A DNA stretch of 64,000 nucleotides. It comes from Thraustochytrium sp. TN22 (lineage: Eukaryota; Sar; Bigyra; Thraustochytrida; Thraustochytriidae). The stretch is taken from NCBI GenBank assembly GCA_013306675.1, contig JABLUY010000195.1:1-64000 (forward strand). Reading direction: 5' to 3'. Position 1 is the stretch's first letter. The number at the start of each line of letters is the position of its first letter. The notes under the pieces are model-generated. The model was given only the letters and a program-made list of their open reading frames with translations, was not told the origin of the DNA and made no database searches. The position numbers were made by a program, and so were the translations under genes. Shown in pieces: positions 49,727-61,069 of the stretch.

Positions 49727-51892
49727 GGCGGCGTCTGCGCTGCCGCGGACCTGCCCGAGCAACGGCGCCGTGCAAAAGATCGAGGACCAGAACCAGAACG
49801 CGGGGGCGGCGGACTCGAAAGGAAAACGCAGCCCGGCGGCCGCGGCCGGGCGCCGCAGCACGGCGGCGGCGCGCTCTCCGACCCGAGTGCGCGGCCGCGG
49901 CCCCAGCAAGCGGAGCCCGCAAGATCGCAGGATCGAGCACGAGGGGCAAGCCGGCGCTGGGAGAAGGACTCGGAGGGGTACTCCTCCGAGTCGTGGGCCC
50001 GCGGCGGCCTGCACAACGGCGCAGTTGCAAGCAAGCCAGCGCCGTCGCGCGTACAGACTCGTGCTGCCTCTGTAGATTGCGCAGGCTGGCCCTGGCTGGC
50101 GGCCAGGCCCGGACCCGCCACGCGGTCGTCGCCGCGGCGCCTCGCGCTGGCGGGCCAGTGGCAGCGCGGCGACGACCGCGGCAAGTAGCGAGCAGCTGAG
50201 AGACGTGACAGCGAGACGCGCGGGCGGACGCAGCTTGCCGCCTGCAGTGCTTGGCCAGCGTCACCGCCGCGAACGGCTGGCGCGCACTGGCGAGGGCGTG
50301 GCGACCTACCTGCCTGCCTGCCAGGCTGCCAGTGCCTGCCAGTGCCTACCGCCTGCCTGCAGCCGTACTTTCTGGCTAGCTAGCTAGGGTTGAGCGCTGC
50401 ACGACAACCAGACGGGTGCGCAGTCGACTCGCCTGCGCTTGCTTTGGGAGATACGACTTGGAGAGCGGCTACGGGCTGCACGAGCCGGCGGAAACCGTGG
50501 CGACTCGAAGGCCGCGCCCGGCGCGCCGCGAGGTTGCGTTCCTCCCGAAACCAGGGTGGCCTGAGCGTGACGAGCTCACCGCGTCGCCGTGGTGATAAAG
50601 AGGAAGTTCGCGGCGCGTGCAGGCAGTTGCCGTCCAGCAAGAACCGCAAGCCTTGCGCCAGGCGGCGCAAGGCGGCCCACGGCGGCAAGGGAGCGCAAGG
50701 GACCACGGGTGGCACGGCCCGTCGCGGCCCGCCGCTGCTACTAGGCTGGCTGACCTGGGTCCGCTCCTGGGGTTAGTTCACCTGTCTTGTCGCACTGTCG
50801 CTGCGTCGCGTCGCGCCAAGACCCCCTCGCCACGTTGGCCGCCGCGCCTTCCACTGCCTGCCACCGCCTTCCACTGCACCCACGTGCCGTGTTCAACGCG
50901 TGTTGTGCTTTTTTCTTTTCTTTTTTGTTTCAAGACATGCACACGAGCCCCGGCGGCCACTGATGACAGTGTCGGCACGACTATCATGATGCAGTGGCGA
51001 CGCGGGCCGTCAACGTCAATGGCAACCAACCAAGACGTCCTCGCCTGCACACCTAGGCCTACAATCTTATCGGTGGCGGATGCCTCGCCGGCCACGGATG
51101 ATGAGCACCCGGCCACGTGGAGGTCACTGCCCTGTGAGAGGGCCGGCACGTGCCTGCCCGTGCTGCCTCGCGCCACGTCCCCACAAAGTAAGCAAGAGCT
51201 GGAAAATAGCCCGAGTCCTCCTCTCCGCAGCCCGAGCCCTGCACGCTGCAGTGGCCATGGTGGCTGCACGCAGCGCAGTGATATTGCCAGTGCGACTTCA
51301 CCCCGGGCCCCGGGCAGCGCGCAGCTCGGGCCGCAGCTGCCCCTGGCAGTTCAGAAGAGAAGCACCGCAGAGCGAGAAGCTGCTTCGGTGACATCGTCAA
51401 GCCAGGCCTGCCAGTGCCAGCCTGCTGGTCCCGCCGTCCGGGTCAGGTGCCAACTGCCGCTTCGGCCGCGCCCGTCGCCAGCCCCCGGACGCTTGCTCGC
51501 CCTCCCGCTTCTCCTTCTTCTTCTCCTTCTCCTTCTCCTTCTCCGCGTCCTCCTCCACCACGACGTGGATGGCCACGCTCGCAGCCCCGCCGAGTCGCCG
51601 ACCGTGAGCTAGCCGGGCTCGCGGCGAGCGAGGGGCCGCCGCTGGCCGCCTGCGAGCTCCGCGCGCGCCGCCGCCGCCCCGCGCGGAGGCCGCCTGCACG
51701 CAGCCTGGCCTAGCTAGCTAGCAAGCTCGCCAGGACGCTGCCTCAGGCTGAAAGTGGGAGCGAGAGTGAGCCTGACTGACCGCGGCCGTGGGCGTGAGCC
51801 ACGTGACCGTGACCGGCGGCGGGCGGCGGGCAGAGCCACGAGCGGGAGGACGCGGACGCGGCCGCGCGGGCGCTGGGCGCGGCGCGGCGAGC

Positions 51893-51920
51893 GAGGCGAG
51901 GCGAGGCGAGGCGAGGCGAG
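51893..51920. repeat. (GGCGA)n pentanucleotide repeat
   Basis: Five to six GGCGA units about 180 bp upstream of the RING ligase start codon. Confidence 0.9.
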
Positions 51921-52102
51921 CATGGGCCGCGGCGGCGGGCGCGGCGGGCTGGGCCCCAGCGGCGACGGCGGCGCCGCGGCGGCGGCGGCGGCGGTGGGCG
52001 GGCGCGAGCGGCGCGGCCGCGGGCGGCGGCGCGGGCGGCGGCGGCGGCGGCGGCGCGGGCGGCGCGGGCGGCGGCGGCAAGGAGCGACGGCAACCCGCGC
52101 GC

Positions 52103-53743
52103 ATGCTGCCGCACCTGGAGCTCATGGAGATTCACGACTGCCTGCGCAGGGAGGTGGCCGAGCTCGTGGCGCGCGTCGAGCAGCTGCGGCAGAGCACGGG
52201 CCAGTCGCACCTGTGGCGCACTGCGCTTTCGCGCCTGCTGCAGCAGTTTGACTTCTTCTTCGTCGTCTACCACTCGCACTCCAAGGCTGAGGACGATGTC
52301 ATTATCCCGGCGCTCGTGCACCTGGGCCTGGCCGCCGAGGCCGAGGCCGAACTCCACGAGGACCACGACGGTCAGTCGCGCGCCTTCGAACAGATGCGCA
52401 TCCTGTTGCTGCACCTGCGCGGTCAGGACGTCGCCAACCTCGACCGCGCGCGCACGCAGGAGCTGCGCCGCCTGGTAGACCACCTCGCGGACCAGGTCGG
52501 CCGCATCCGCGCCGCCGTCATGCTGCACTTCCGCAAGGAAGAGGAGGAGCTCTTCCCGCTGCTCAATCAGTCCTTCGGCGACATGGAGCTCTCCACGCTG
52601 GCCGGCCACATCCTTGGGAGCCGCTCCAGCGAGCAGACGCACATGTACTTGCAGATGATCACGCGCGACCTCGGGCCCGAGGAGAAGGCGCGCGCCATCG
52701 AGAGCATCAAGCACGCCGCCCAGGGAACGCGCTTCTCGGCCTGGCTCGAGCGCGCGCAGGTGCAGCGCATGATCCCCACCAACGTCGCCGCCTGCCGGAA
52801 CCTCACGGTCGCCGACAACCGCGACGCCACGCCCAGCTTGCACGCGCCCTGCAACGACCCCACCTGCTGCGCGCCGCCTTCGGTCCAGGACGGAGCCGAG
52901 GGCGCCACCGCCGCCAACAACAGTAACAACAACACGCAGGCCTCGCTCGGCTGCAAGCACTACCGCCGCGCCTGCAAGCTCGTCATGCCCTGCTGCAACC
53001 GCCTCTTCACTTGCCGCCTCTGCCACGACGAGGCCGTCACCGAGGAGACCCTTCACAGCGCCGGCCGCTCCCAGTGGCACCAGGCTAACCGCTACGAGGT
53101 CAAGGAGATGTGGTGCATGCGCTGTTCCACGCTACAGCCCATCGCCCCGTCCTGCGCCGTCTGCAGTGCCTCCATGGCGCGCTACCACTGCTTCTTCTGC
53201 AACTTCTTCGATGACGCGCCGCAGCGCGACATCTACCACTGCCCTTACTGCAACGTTTGCCGCCGCGGCAAGGGCCTCGGCAAGGATTACGTGCACTGTA
53301 TGCTCTGCAACGCCTGCATCTCCACCTCGCTCAAGGACCGCCATGTCTGCCGCGAGCACACCCTCGAGGACGACTGCACAATTTGCCAGACCAGCCTCTT
53401 CGACGCCACAGAGCCGCTCCAAGCGCTCAAGTGCGGCCACTTCATGCACCGCAAGTGCTATCAGACCTACGTCAAGACCAACATCCGCTGCCCCACGTGC
53501 CGCAAGTGCGTGCGCGATATGGCCATGGTCTGGCAGCGCTACGATGCCTTTTGGGACCAGGTTCGTGCGCAGCCCCACGCACATCGCTCCGCACGCATCA
53601 ATCTGCGCTGCCTCGAGTGCGGTGCCCAGTGCGAGACCGTGCGTCTCTCCACCTCGCCCCAGCTCGCCAACCTACCCAACAAATGTCTGCAGTGCGCCTC
53701 CTATAACACCGACTGTACCATCCTTCGGGACAACGCTCCGTGA
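52103..53743 (+). CDS. hemerythrin-CHY-CTCHY-RING E3 ubiquitin ligase (BRUTUS/RCHY1-like)
   Basis: 546 aa from ATG 52103 (MLPHLELMEIHDCLRREV). Residues about 1-185 form one hemerythrin-like four-helix bundle with iron-ligand type positions (MEIHDCLRRE, FVVYHSHSKAEDDVIIPALV, HEDHDGQS, MLHFRKEEEELFPLL). An Asn/Ala linker leads to a CHY zinc finger at about 282 (LGCKHYRRACKLVMPCC), a CTCHY region (YHCPYCNVCRRGKGLG, HCMLCNACIS), a C3H2C3 RING at about 425 (CTICQTSLF, KCGHFMHRKCYQTYV, CPTCRKC) and a zinc ribbon (LRCLECGAQCETV, KCLQC). Plant BRUTUS/HRZ ligases use hemerythrin domains to sense iron and ubiquitinate iron-response regulators. They have several hemerythrin domains; this one has one. 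An iron-responsive E3 role is inferred. Confidence 0.9.
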   Translation: MLPHLELMEIHDCLRREVAELVARVEQLRQSTGQSHLWRTALSRLLQQFDFFFVVYHSHSKAEDDVIIPALVHLGLAAEAEAELHEDHDGQSRAFEQMRILLLHLRGQDVANLDRARTQELRRLVDHLADQVGRIRAAVMLHFRKEEEELFPLLNQSFGDMELSTLAGHILGSRSSEQTHMYLQMITRDLGPEEKARAIESIKHAAQGTRFSAWLERAQVQRMIPTNVAACRNLTVADNRDATPSLHAPCNDPTCCAPPSVQDGAEGATAANNSNNNTQASLGCKHYRRACKLVMPCCNRLFTCRLCHDEAVTEETLHSAGRSQWHQANRYEVKEMWCMRCSTLQPIAPSCAVCSASMARYHCFFCNFFDDAPQRDIYHCPYCNVCRRGKGLGKDYVHCMLCNACISTSLKDRHVCREHTLEDDCTICQTSLFDATEPLQALKCGHFMHRKCYQTYVKTNIRCPTCRKCVRDMAMVWQRYDAFWDQVRAQPHAHRSARINLRCLECGAQCETVRLSTSPQLANLPNKCLQCASYNTDCTILRDNAP

Positions 53744-53893
53744 CTCATCCACCATGATGATGACGCAGATGACGACAATGCCGCCGCCGCCGCCAACGAC
53801 GACGACGATGCACAGGATGGATGGCAACATGTAATTTGAACGCTGTCGGATTCGCTCACTTCCATTTCCTCTCTGTGTGAAAAAAACTCCGTT

Positions 53894-53898
<5 letters not shown>

Positions 53899-53929
<31 letters not shown>
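53899..53929. repeat. (TC)n dinucleotide repeat
   Basis: About 15 TC units in the short convergent spacer between the RING ligase and the giant coiled-coil gene. Confidence 0.9.
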
Positions 53930-53932
<3 letters not shown>

Positions 53933-53966
53933 CGCTTGCTTGGGCTGCGATCTTAGTGTACAGTCT

Positions 53967-56900
53967 TCATCCCGTCACGAGCTCGTCCTGCGCGCGCTTC
54001 AGCAAGGCGATCAGCGCTGTCTTCTCGTCCTCGCGGGCGGCAAGTGCCGCGCCCAGACGCTTCAGCTCCGCCTCGTGCTGCGACGCAAGGTCGAGCTTCT
54101 CGTGCAGCTCAGCCACTTCTACATCGCGGGCATCAAGTCGCCCCTGCGCGGACGCTCGCAGTGCTTCCACAGCGTCGAACTTCTCCCGCAGACTTGTCAA
54201 CGCATCCTGCGAATCGGCGAGCTCCTTTTGGTGCATTGCGGCCTTCTCTACCAGGACCCGCTTGGCCGCTTCGGCTTTATGGAGCTCCCTTTCCAGCGCC
54301 TCCAGCCGTTGCTGAACTGCCAACACTGCCCCCTCTGCGGCGGTCCCTGAATTGCCCTCCTCGTGCCGCGTGTCCTCGGTCGCGAGCGCAGCCTTGTGCT
54401 TCTTCAGATGCCGTTTCTGCGCACGCAGCTTCGACAGGCCCGCGGCGCAGCCGCCGAGCCTGGTTTCCAGCTCTTCCTGGCGCACATGCACGGCCTGAAG
54501 CCGACGCTGGAGCTCCGCCTCAAGAACGGCCACCTGGCGCCGCGCCACCTCCTTGGCGTCCTCCGTGGCAACCTCCTCCTCTTTGTGCTCCGCGAGGTCA
54601 ATCTTCTTGGTCGTCGGCCTCGCTGGGGCCGCACGGCGCCTCTCGAGCTCCTCGCGCAACACCGCGTTCGCGCCCTCCTGGGCGCGCAGCTGCGCACGGA
54701 GCGCCAGCACCTCGCCCCCCGTCGACTGCACCTCGCTCGCGACGTGCTGCTGCAGGTCTGCAGCCGCGGTGCGCTTGCGGAGGACCGCCTCGCCTTTGCG
54801 CACATCTCGCGCACGAACCGCGAGCTCCTCCTGCGCCTGCTCCAAAGCCTTTGCGCGTTCCTCCAGCTCGCTTTCACGAGCGGAGAAGCGCTGCTGTGCA
54901 ACCTCCAGCCGCGCCGTGTCGGCCTCCATCTGCTGCAACGCCTGCAGCCAGTGATCGCGCTCCGTCTCCAGGGCGCCGACGCGCTCCACGGCGCGCGCCG
55001 CCTGGCCTTGCTCGGCCTCGAGCGCCTTTTCGGCTGCCGTGCAGCGCGCCTCAAGCGCTGTTGAGGTCTGCCGCACCTTCTCGAGCTCGCCAGCCGCCGC
55101 CTCCAAGCCGACGGCGCGGCTCATCAACGCCATGTGGGCAGCCTGCACGTGTCCAAGCCGCCGCTTGCACACACGGAGCACCAGCACGTGCACAAGCAGC
55201 ACCTGGCAGGCGCGCTCGGACCGTGCACGAGCGGCCTCGCTGCGCTGCAGCCGGCCAGCCAGCTCCACGAGCCCGTGCTGCATGCCGTGCGCCGCCTCGC
55301 GCAACGCCGTGAACTGCGGCTTGAGCTCCGCGTAGGCGGTCTGCTCCGCCCGCGCCGCTGAGAGCGCACGCTGCAAGGAGGCCAGCTCCGCCTGCGCGTC
55401 TAGCATCTTGACCGTGACGACCTGCGTGTCGTCCCGCGCGCGCTTCGCCTCGGCCTCGGCGCGCACTTGTGCGGCCGCAAGGGCGTCCTCCCCGGCCTCG
55501 AGGTCCTCGACGCGAGCCAGAGCGCGTGTCAGTCGCGCTTTCGTGTCCGCGAGCGCCTCGGAGTGCGGCTCCAGCTCCTTGATGCGTCGCGCAGCATCCT
55601 GCGCCTCGGCGCGGACCGCACGCAGGCACAGGCGCACCTCCTCGTTCTGCGACCGCAGCGCGCTTGCTTCCGTCTCCAGCCGCGCCACTTCGCGGAGGGC
55701 GGCCTCCTGCGCGTCGCGCAGCGCTTCGCCCTCGGCGCGCAAGGACGCGACGCTCGACTCAGCGCGCTGCGCCGAGTCGCGCGCCTCAGACGCCTCCGCG
55801 GCCGCGCTGCGCTCGGCCGCCTCGGCCCCCGCCCTCGCTTGCGTCTGTGCCTCGAGGTCCCGCTCGAGCGCCTCTACGCGCCGCAACCTCGTCCGGGCCA
55901 CCTCGGCGCTACGCGCCGCCTCGCGCGTCGCCGAGTCCACGCGAGCCGCCAGGTCCTCGCTCTGCGCTCGGGCGGCCGCCAGGTCCCTGCGCAGCTCCGC
56001 CTCCCGCGAGTCCTTGTCCGCCTCGCACCGCGCGGCCGCCTCGAGTTCCGCGACCTTGGCGCGCGCTGCACGCCCGCTCGCCTCGCTCGCCTCCAGCGCC
56101 AGCTGCGTTTCGTGCAGGTCCTCGCGCGCCCTGGCCAGAAGTTGGCGCGCCTCGGCGGCCTCCTGGCGCAAGGTGGTCTTTTCGTTGTCCTGCTCCTGTG
56201 CCGCAGCGCGGTAGCGCGCGTCCTCCCGTGCACGCTCCTCACTCAGGCTGCGCACCTGCGCCTCGCGCTCCGCGAGCACGGCCTGCTGCTGGCGGAGCTC
56301 CACCTCTTGCGTTTTGATGGTGCCCAGGCGCGCGGCGGCCTGCTGCCGCGCCGCCTCCAAGGCAGCCAAGACCGCCGCCACCTCGACGCGCGTCGCCTGC
56401 AACTGCGTGACATAGCTCGCGAGCTCCGCCTTGAGCGACTGAACGAGCTCTGTCTGCGCGCCCTGCGCGCCCTTGGCCTGCGCCTGCCGCTCGAGGTCAA
56501 CTGCGCGCCGCGTCTCCAGCTGGGCCAGGCGCTCCTGCTGCTCCGCCTGGGTCCGCTCCAGCGAGCGCACGTAGGCCTGCGCGCGAGTCAGCTGCGCGCT
56601 TGTCTCCTCCTTGGCCGCGACGCTCGCCTCAAGGTCCGTCACGAGCGCCTTGACGCGCTTTCCAGCTTGCCCGCGGCCTGCCTCTGCGCCAGCCGCTGGC
56701 GCGCCTCCTCCGCCAGCTCCGCGCGGCACGCCTTGTGCTCCTTCATGGTCTCCACCAGCATGCTGTGCGTCGCAGCGCACTCGGCGCAAGGGGACTCGCA
56801 CGCATCCGCCGACCGGAACGAGCGCGTCTCCTCGGCCTGCTCCAGCGCCTTGCGCAGGCCTGCGCCCTGCGTAAGCGCGGCGAGAGCCACCACCGCCGCC

Positions 56901-59326
56901 CACGTCGACCGAGCGCGCTCTCGCACAAGGGCGCGGCGCGTGACGTCGCGTTCTCCAGCCACACTTCGCAGCTCCCCACGCACTCTGTCCGCTGCCCGCG
57001 CCGCCCGTACTGCGAGCCGCCCCACGCGCCGTCGCTCCGTGTGGAGCCACCTGCGCTCCCCAGCAAGGACGCGCAGTAGGACGCGCCCGCGGAGCGCCTG
57101 GGGCCGAGCCCTGGCCCTGCGCGCCGCCTCGCGCGCGCATGAGGACGCCAGTCCGCGCAAGCGCGCATTCTCTGCATCGCGCAGGGCGTCGTCCTGGGCG
57201 CGATGCGCCTCGCGCAGCCGTGCTGCCTGGCGGATGTTCTCCAGTCGCACAGCCCGGGCTGCGCGTACTGTGCTTGCAGCGTCGTCTCGCTCTGCTGCGA
57301 TTGCGTCGCCCCTGGCCTCTGCCCTTGCAAGAGCGGCGCGAAGAGCGGTACACTCCTCGCGCATCTCGTCCACCTGCGCCGAGAGCGCTGCGTTGGCTCT
57401 GCAGGCCGCCTCGAGGCGCTGATGCGCATCCTCCAGCTTTGAGCCTTGCGTAGCCCGGGTCTTTTGCCACTGCTCGCGCTCCAGCTCCATGCGCGCACTC
57501 TCCTCGCGGGTCGCACGGAGGCGGGCCTCCTGCTCGAGCCGCGCCACCTCGCGCTCCTCGAGCGTCGCCTGAAAACTCGCTATGCGCGCCTCGGCATCGC
57601 GCAGCGTGGCCTGCAGGGTCTCGCGCCCCTGTGAACTTTGGCACAGCCGGGTCTCGCTGGCCTCAAGTGCCGCCTCGAGGCCTGCCTTGCTGGCGCGAAG
57701 CTCCGCGACGCGCGCTGCGAGATCCACGTTGGCCTGCGTAACGTCCTGCAGGCGCTTGTTTGCCACGGCACGAGAGGCCTCCAGGACAGTCTGGGTTTCC
57801 TGCAGGCCGTCGCGCTCGCCGATGGCTGTCTCGAGCGCGGCGCGAAGGGCGTTCGCGCGCTCCGTCTGCACATCGCGCTGCTCGTCGCTGTCGCGGAGCG
57901 CCGACTGGAGCTGCTCCGCTCTGGCTTCCGCATCGCGGGCACGCGTCTGCAGACCCCGGTGCTGCACGTCGCGCTCCGCCACGAGCTTGGCGCTCTCCTG
58001 GACCTCGAGGCGCAGCCGCTCGCAGCTGCACGCGTCGCGCGGCGGAGGGTGCTCGGCCCGCATCTTGGGCGTCTTCGCCCCTGGCTCGAGCCTGCGCACG
58101 GCACGCAAGGCCGCCGCGCTGGCTGCGCGCGACACGCGAGCGCGGAGGAGGTCCGCTTCTGCGGCTTCTGCGGCGGTTCTCCGGGCTAGGGTCGCGGCGT
58201 CTTGCTCGCAACGCAGTGCCTGCAGTTGGGCCTTGGCCTGCGACAGGGCAGCCGTGGCTGCGTTGCGCTCGGCCTGCGCACGCTCGAGGTCGGCCTCGAG
58301 GCGCTCGTTGCGGGAGTCTGCGACTTGACGCGCCACGCTCTCTGCGGCCTCGCGCTCGGTCCTTGTGTGCGCGTCAATCTCGAGCGAGGCGCAGCGCGCG
58401 GCAAGCTCGTCGCGCGCGGCGCAGGCCTGGGCGGCACGCTGCTCCAAGCTGCCAATGCGCGCGCGCTCCGCCGCCAGCGCCTGGTCTTTTTCGTGCAGCT
58501 GCACGTGCAGGGCCTGGTTGTCAGCACGCAGATGGCCGACCTTGTCCGCGAGCGCTTCGCTGGACCGCTCCAGGTCCGCGACCGAGATGGCCAGCTGGCT
58601 GGCGTCCTCCTCGACAGCGTCGGCGCGGCAACGCGCCTGCTTGATCTCTGCGGCCTGCGCGGCGATGGTGTCCTGTGCAGCGTCCAGCACCTTGCGCAGG
58701 CGCTGTGCGTCGTCCTGGGCGGCGCTCAGGTCCCGCCGCTCGGCGACTGCGGCCTCGCGCGCCCGCTCGGCGGCGTCCGCATCGGCGCGCGCTGCGCGGC
58801 ACGCCTCGCGCGAGGACTCCACGAGCCGCTCCAGTGCGCGCAGGTCGGCGCGAAAGGTAGACGCCAGCGCGGCCTTTTCTTCGCGCTCGTGCGCGAGCGC
58901 CTGACGGAGCGCTAGCACTTCGCTCTGAAGGCGCGCTTCTCCGGTCTTGTGTCTGTTGAGGGCGTGCGTTAGCTCCTGCGTCTCCCGGCGCAGGTCTCCC
59001 ATGCGCCGGCTCGACCGCTCTCGCTCGCCCTGCAGCAGCGACCGCTGGCTGCCGCCGCCGGTGCGCAGCCCGCTCAGCTCCGACTGTGCGCGCAGCAGCT
59101 GTCCGCGCAGGCTACCGCCATTGGCCTGTGCATTCTCGCCGTCGTGAACTTGAAGCGCCTGCTGCCGTTGTCGCGCGGCTTTGGAGCCCGCGTCGCTATT
59201 CTCGCTCTCCTCGCCGCTACTGCTGCCGCTGCCGCTGCCGCTGCTGCTGCTCAGGTCCCAAGCAGCGGTCGAGGGCCGCGCGCGTCGTCGCCGCGAGCTG
59301 CAATTGCGCTCGCCCACGCCCGACAT
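53967..59326 (-). CDS. giant coiled-coil protein, reading frame broken once
   Basis: Two long minus-strand frames make one protein. The first runs from ATG 59326 (MSGVGERNCSSRR) to a stop at 56639, about 890 codons. The second supplies the C-terminal ~897 codons down to 53967. Heptad-rich coiled coil fills both and is continuous across the junction: AEEARQRLAQRQAAGKLE in the first, GKRVKALVTDLEASVAAKEE in the second. The switch falls at a run of three T (three A on the coding strand) at 56659-56661. One more A there would restore a single frame of about 1785 aa, so a missing base, real or an assembly artefact, is likelier than an intron. An Arg-rich non-heptad patch lies at about residue 755-830. 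No head or targeting domain is visible; golgin, centrosomal or cytoskeletal proteins have this look. Function unknown. Confidence 0.72.
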
Positions 59327-60983
59327 GGCCACCGCGAGCGCGCGCGCGCACGCGCGCTCGGCCGAGTTCCGCAATCGCCTTTGCTCTGCTCTGCTCTGCT
59401 CTGCTTTCGCTCTCTCTGTCTCTCTCTCTCTCTCTCTACATGGAGTCCACGCGACTCGGACTCGGCGCAGGAATCATCGGCACCGTGACCTCGACTCGGC
59501 CGTTTCATGAGAATTCCCTTTGTTACCCGGTTCTGCAGCAAATCTCATTGCAAGCGCCCATTGAGCTTGGAAAAGATGGGATCTGAGGTGTTGCCTGCTG
59601 AGGAAGCTCTGCAGCCTGCTGCGGTGTCCTGCGGTGTACTGCGGTCTCGTGTCTTGTGATGTCGCCCGGGCTTTGGTTTTCCCTTGAAGTATAAAAGGCG
59701 ATGTTCCAGGGGAGCAAGCGTGCGTATGCAGGCATCAGGATGTAAAGAGCAAGTCTTTTTGGACGATTGGACGATGCTCTGGTCAAGTTCCCACCGTCGA
59801 AAAGTTCCGTTGTATGCTTTACTGCCTGCCGCTGGCAGAGCCTTCTCCTCACTCTGCATCGTTTCCCTGTCCTTGTCCGCGGCCACGCGCTATCTCGACT
59901 CTGCCTCCTGCCCGTCCCGCTCGGTACGTTTTGATCCAACATCGCTTTCTTTCCTGCAGACGCGTGCATCCAAACCTCCGCTCAGCTCCCTGTGCATGGG
60001 TCCCGCAGCCACCAGCTCGCGCCTTGAACGGGCCCAGCCCCGCTGGCTCGCTCGGCGTCAGGTTCGGCCCGGCGTAGGTCGTGACGGTCGCGTGGCTCGC
60101 GTAGCTGCGCTCCGAGTCTTCCGCATCATCTCCAGAGGCGACGTGATCGGTGTTGCTGGCCAAGTCGAATGTACGATTCGAAGCGGCGCAAGCAAACGAG
60201 GCTCTGAGCTCGCCGACTTGGCTCCAGTATCTCCACACGCAGCACGCCACCAGTTCGGCTCCATCTTGCTTAGCGTCAGGCTCGGCCCGGCGCCACGCTC
60301 CGCTCGCGTCGCGTCGCCGCGCTCCAAGCCATTTGCGTTCTCCAGCGGCGCCGTGATCGTGCCTGCAGGCAGGCAGGCAGACCAAGCCGGGTTTAGCTGT
60401 GCATGCACAGGAGGCTCCGCATTGGCTGCAGAGCAGAGTCTCCAAGCGCAGCACATCATCAGTTCGGCTGCATCTTGCTCAGCGTCAGGCTCGGCCCGGC
60501 GCCACGCTCCGCCCGCGTCGCGTCGCCGCGCTCCAAGCCGTCTGCATCCTCCTGCAGCGGCGCCGAGATAAAGTCGAGCTTCGAGTTGTGTTTCCCGCTG
60601 CCAAAGTCGCGGCGCATGCACATTGAACTTGATTGAAGTTGCGCCGCAGGAGCTCTCTCTCTCCAAGCGCAGCATCGCCGATGCCGATGAGCAAGCAAAC
60701 CACCAACTCGCCTGCACGCGCCGCGGGCTGCACGCGCGCGGGCGGCGGCGGCGGGCGCGCGGGCGCGGGCGGCGCGGGGCGCGCGCGCGGCGGCGCGGGA
60801 GGCCGCCGGCGCGCGGGCGCGCCGCGCGCGGGCGCGCGCGCGCGGCTCGCGGCGGGCCGGCGGGCGGAGGCCGCGCACGCACACCCAGAGCAGCGCGAGC
60901 GCGGGCGCCGAGAGCGCCAGGCGAGGCGAGGCGAGCGCGCGCGCGCGCGCGGGGGGGCGAGCGCGCGCGGCGGAGGCAGCAGC
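59327..60983. other. divergent spacer with TATA box and ~209-bp repeats
   Basis: Separates the coiled-coil gene (-) from the TPR gene (+). It includes CTCTG and CT runs near the coiled-coil start (59385-59440), a TATAAAAG on the + strand (59690-59697), a consensus splice-like pair (CG|GTACGT at 59924, TTTCCTGCAG at 59950-59959), and three diverged ~209-bp units (60040-60680). GGCGA repeats lie at 60919-60935 with a CG run after them. No confident CDS. Confidence 0.6.
60040..60680. repeat. three diverged ~209-bp tandem units
   Basis: A core GCGTCAGG(C/T)TCGGCCCGGCG recurs at 60055, 60273 and 60482 (spacing 218 and 209). Each is followed by CGCTCC(A/G)AG and a CTCCAG-CGGCG block about 50 bp on. 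Copies two and three are near identical over about 100 bp (from CAGTTCGGCT at 60251 and 60460); copy one is clearly older. Confidence 0.85.
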
Positions 60984-61035
60984 ATGCCCGGCGGCGGCGT
61001 CTCCCGCGTCGCCGCTCTGCGGCGCAGCCTGAGGC

Positions 61036-61069
<34 letters not shown>

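Larger units (their letters stand above)
49115..52102. other. 3 kb GC-rich spacer, no confident gene
   Basis: A divergent spacer. It holds (CGCT)n (49128-49144), GGCTGGCT runs (49330-49350), CGCCGCGC repeats (49570-49625), a TTCGAA/TTCGAC hexamer array (49670-49726), CTAG runs (50380-50388), an AT-richer patch with T-rich strings (50905-50935), CTCCTT runs (51510-51545) and GGCGA repeats (51893-51920). A 208-codon frame from ATG 50986 to 51612 is Ser/Pro/Ala-rich with a terminal Leu run; I would not call it a gene without expression data. Confidence 0.5.

Noticed and set aside
50986-51612. 208-codon Ser/Pro/Ala frame as a gene
   Set aside because: No domain, ends in a Leu run made by CTCCTT repeats, and codon pattern does not match the neighbours; left as spacer.
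54044-57453. Long plus-strand frames opposite the coiled-coil gene
   Set aside because: Pro/Arg/Ala/Ser-rich shadows produced by GC-rich heptad codons.
59545-59886. 113-codon minus-strand frame between the coiled-coil and TPR genes
   Set aside because: Its first codon is GTG, it has no domain, and it lies under a plus-strand TATA box region.
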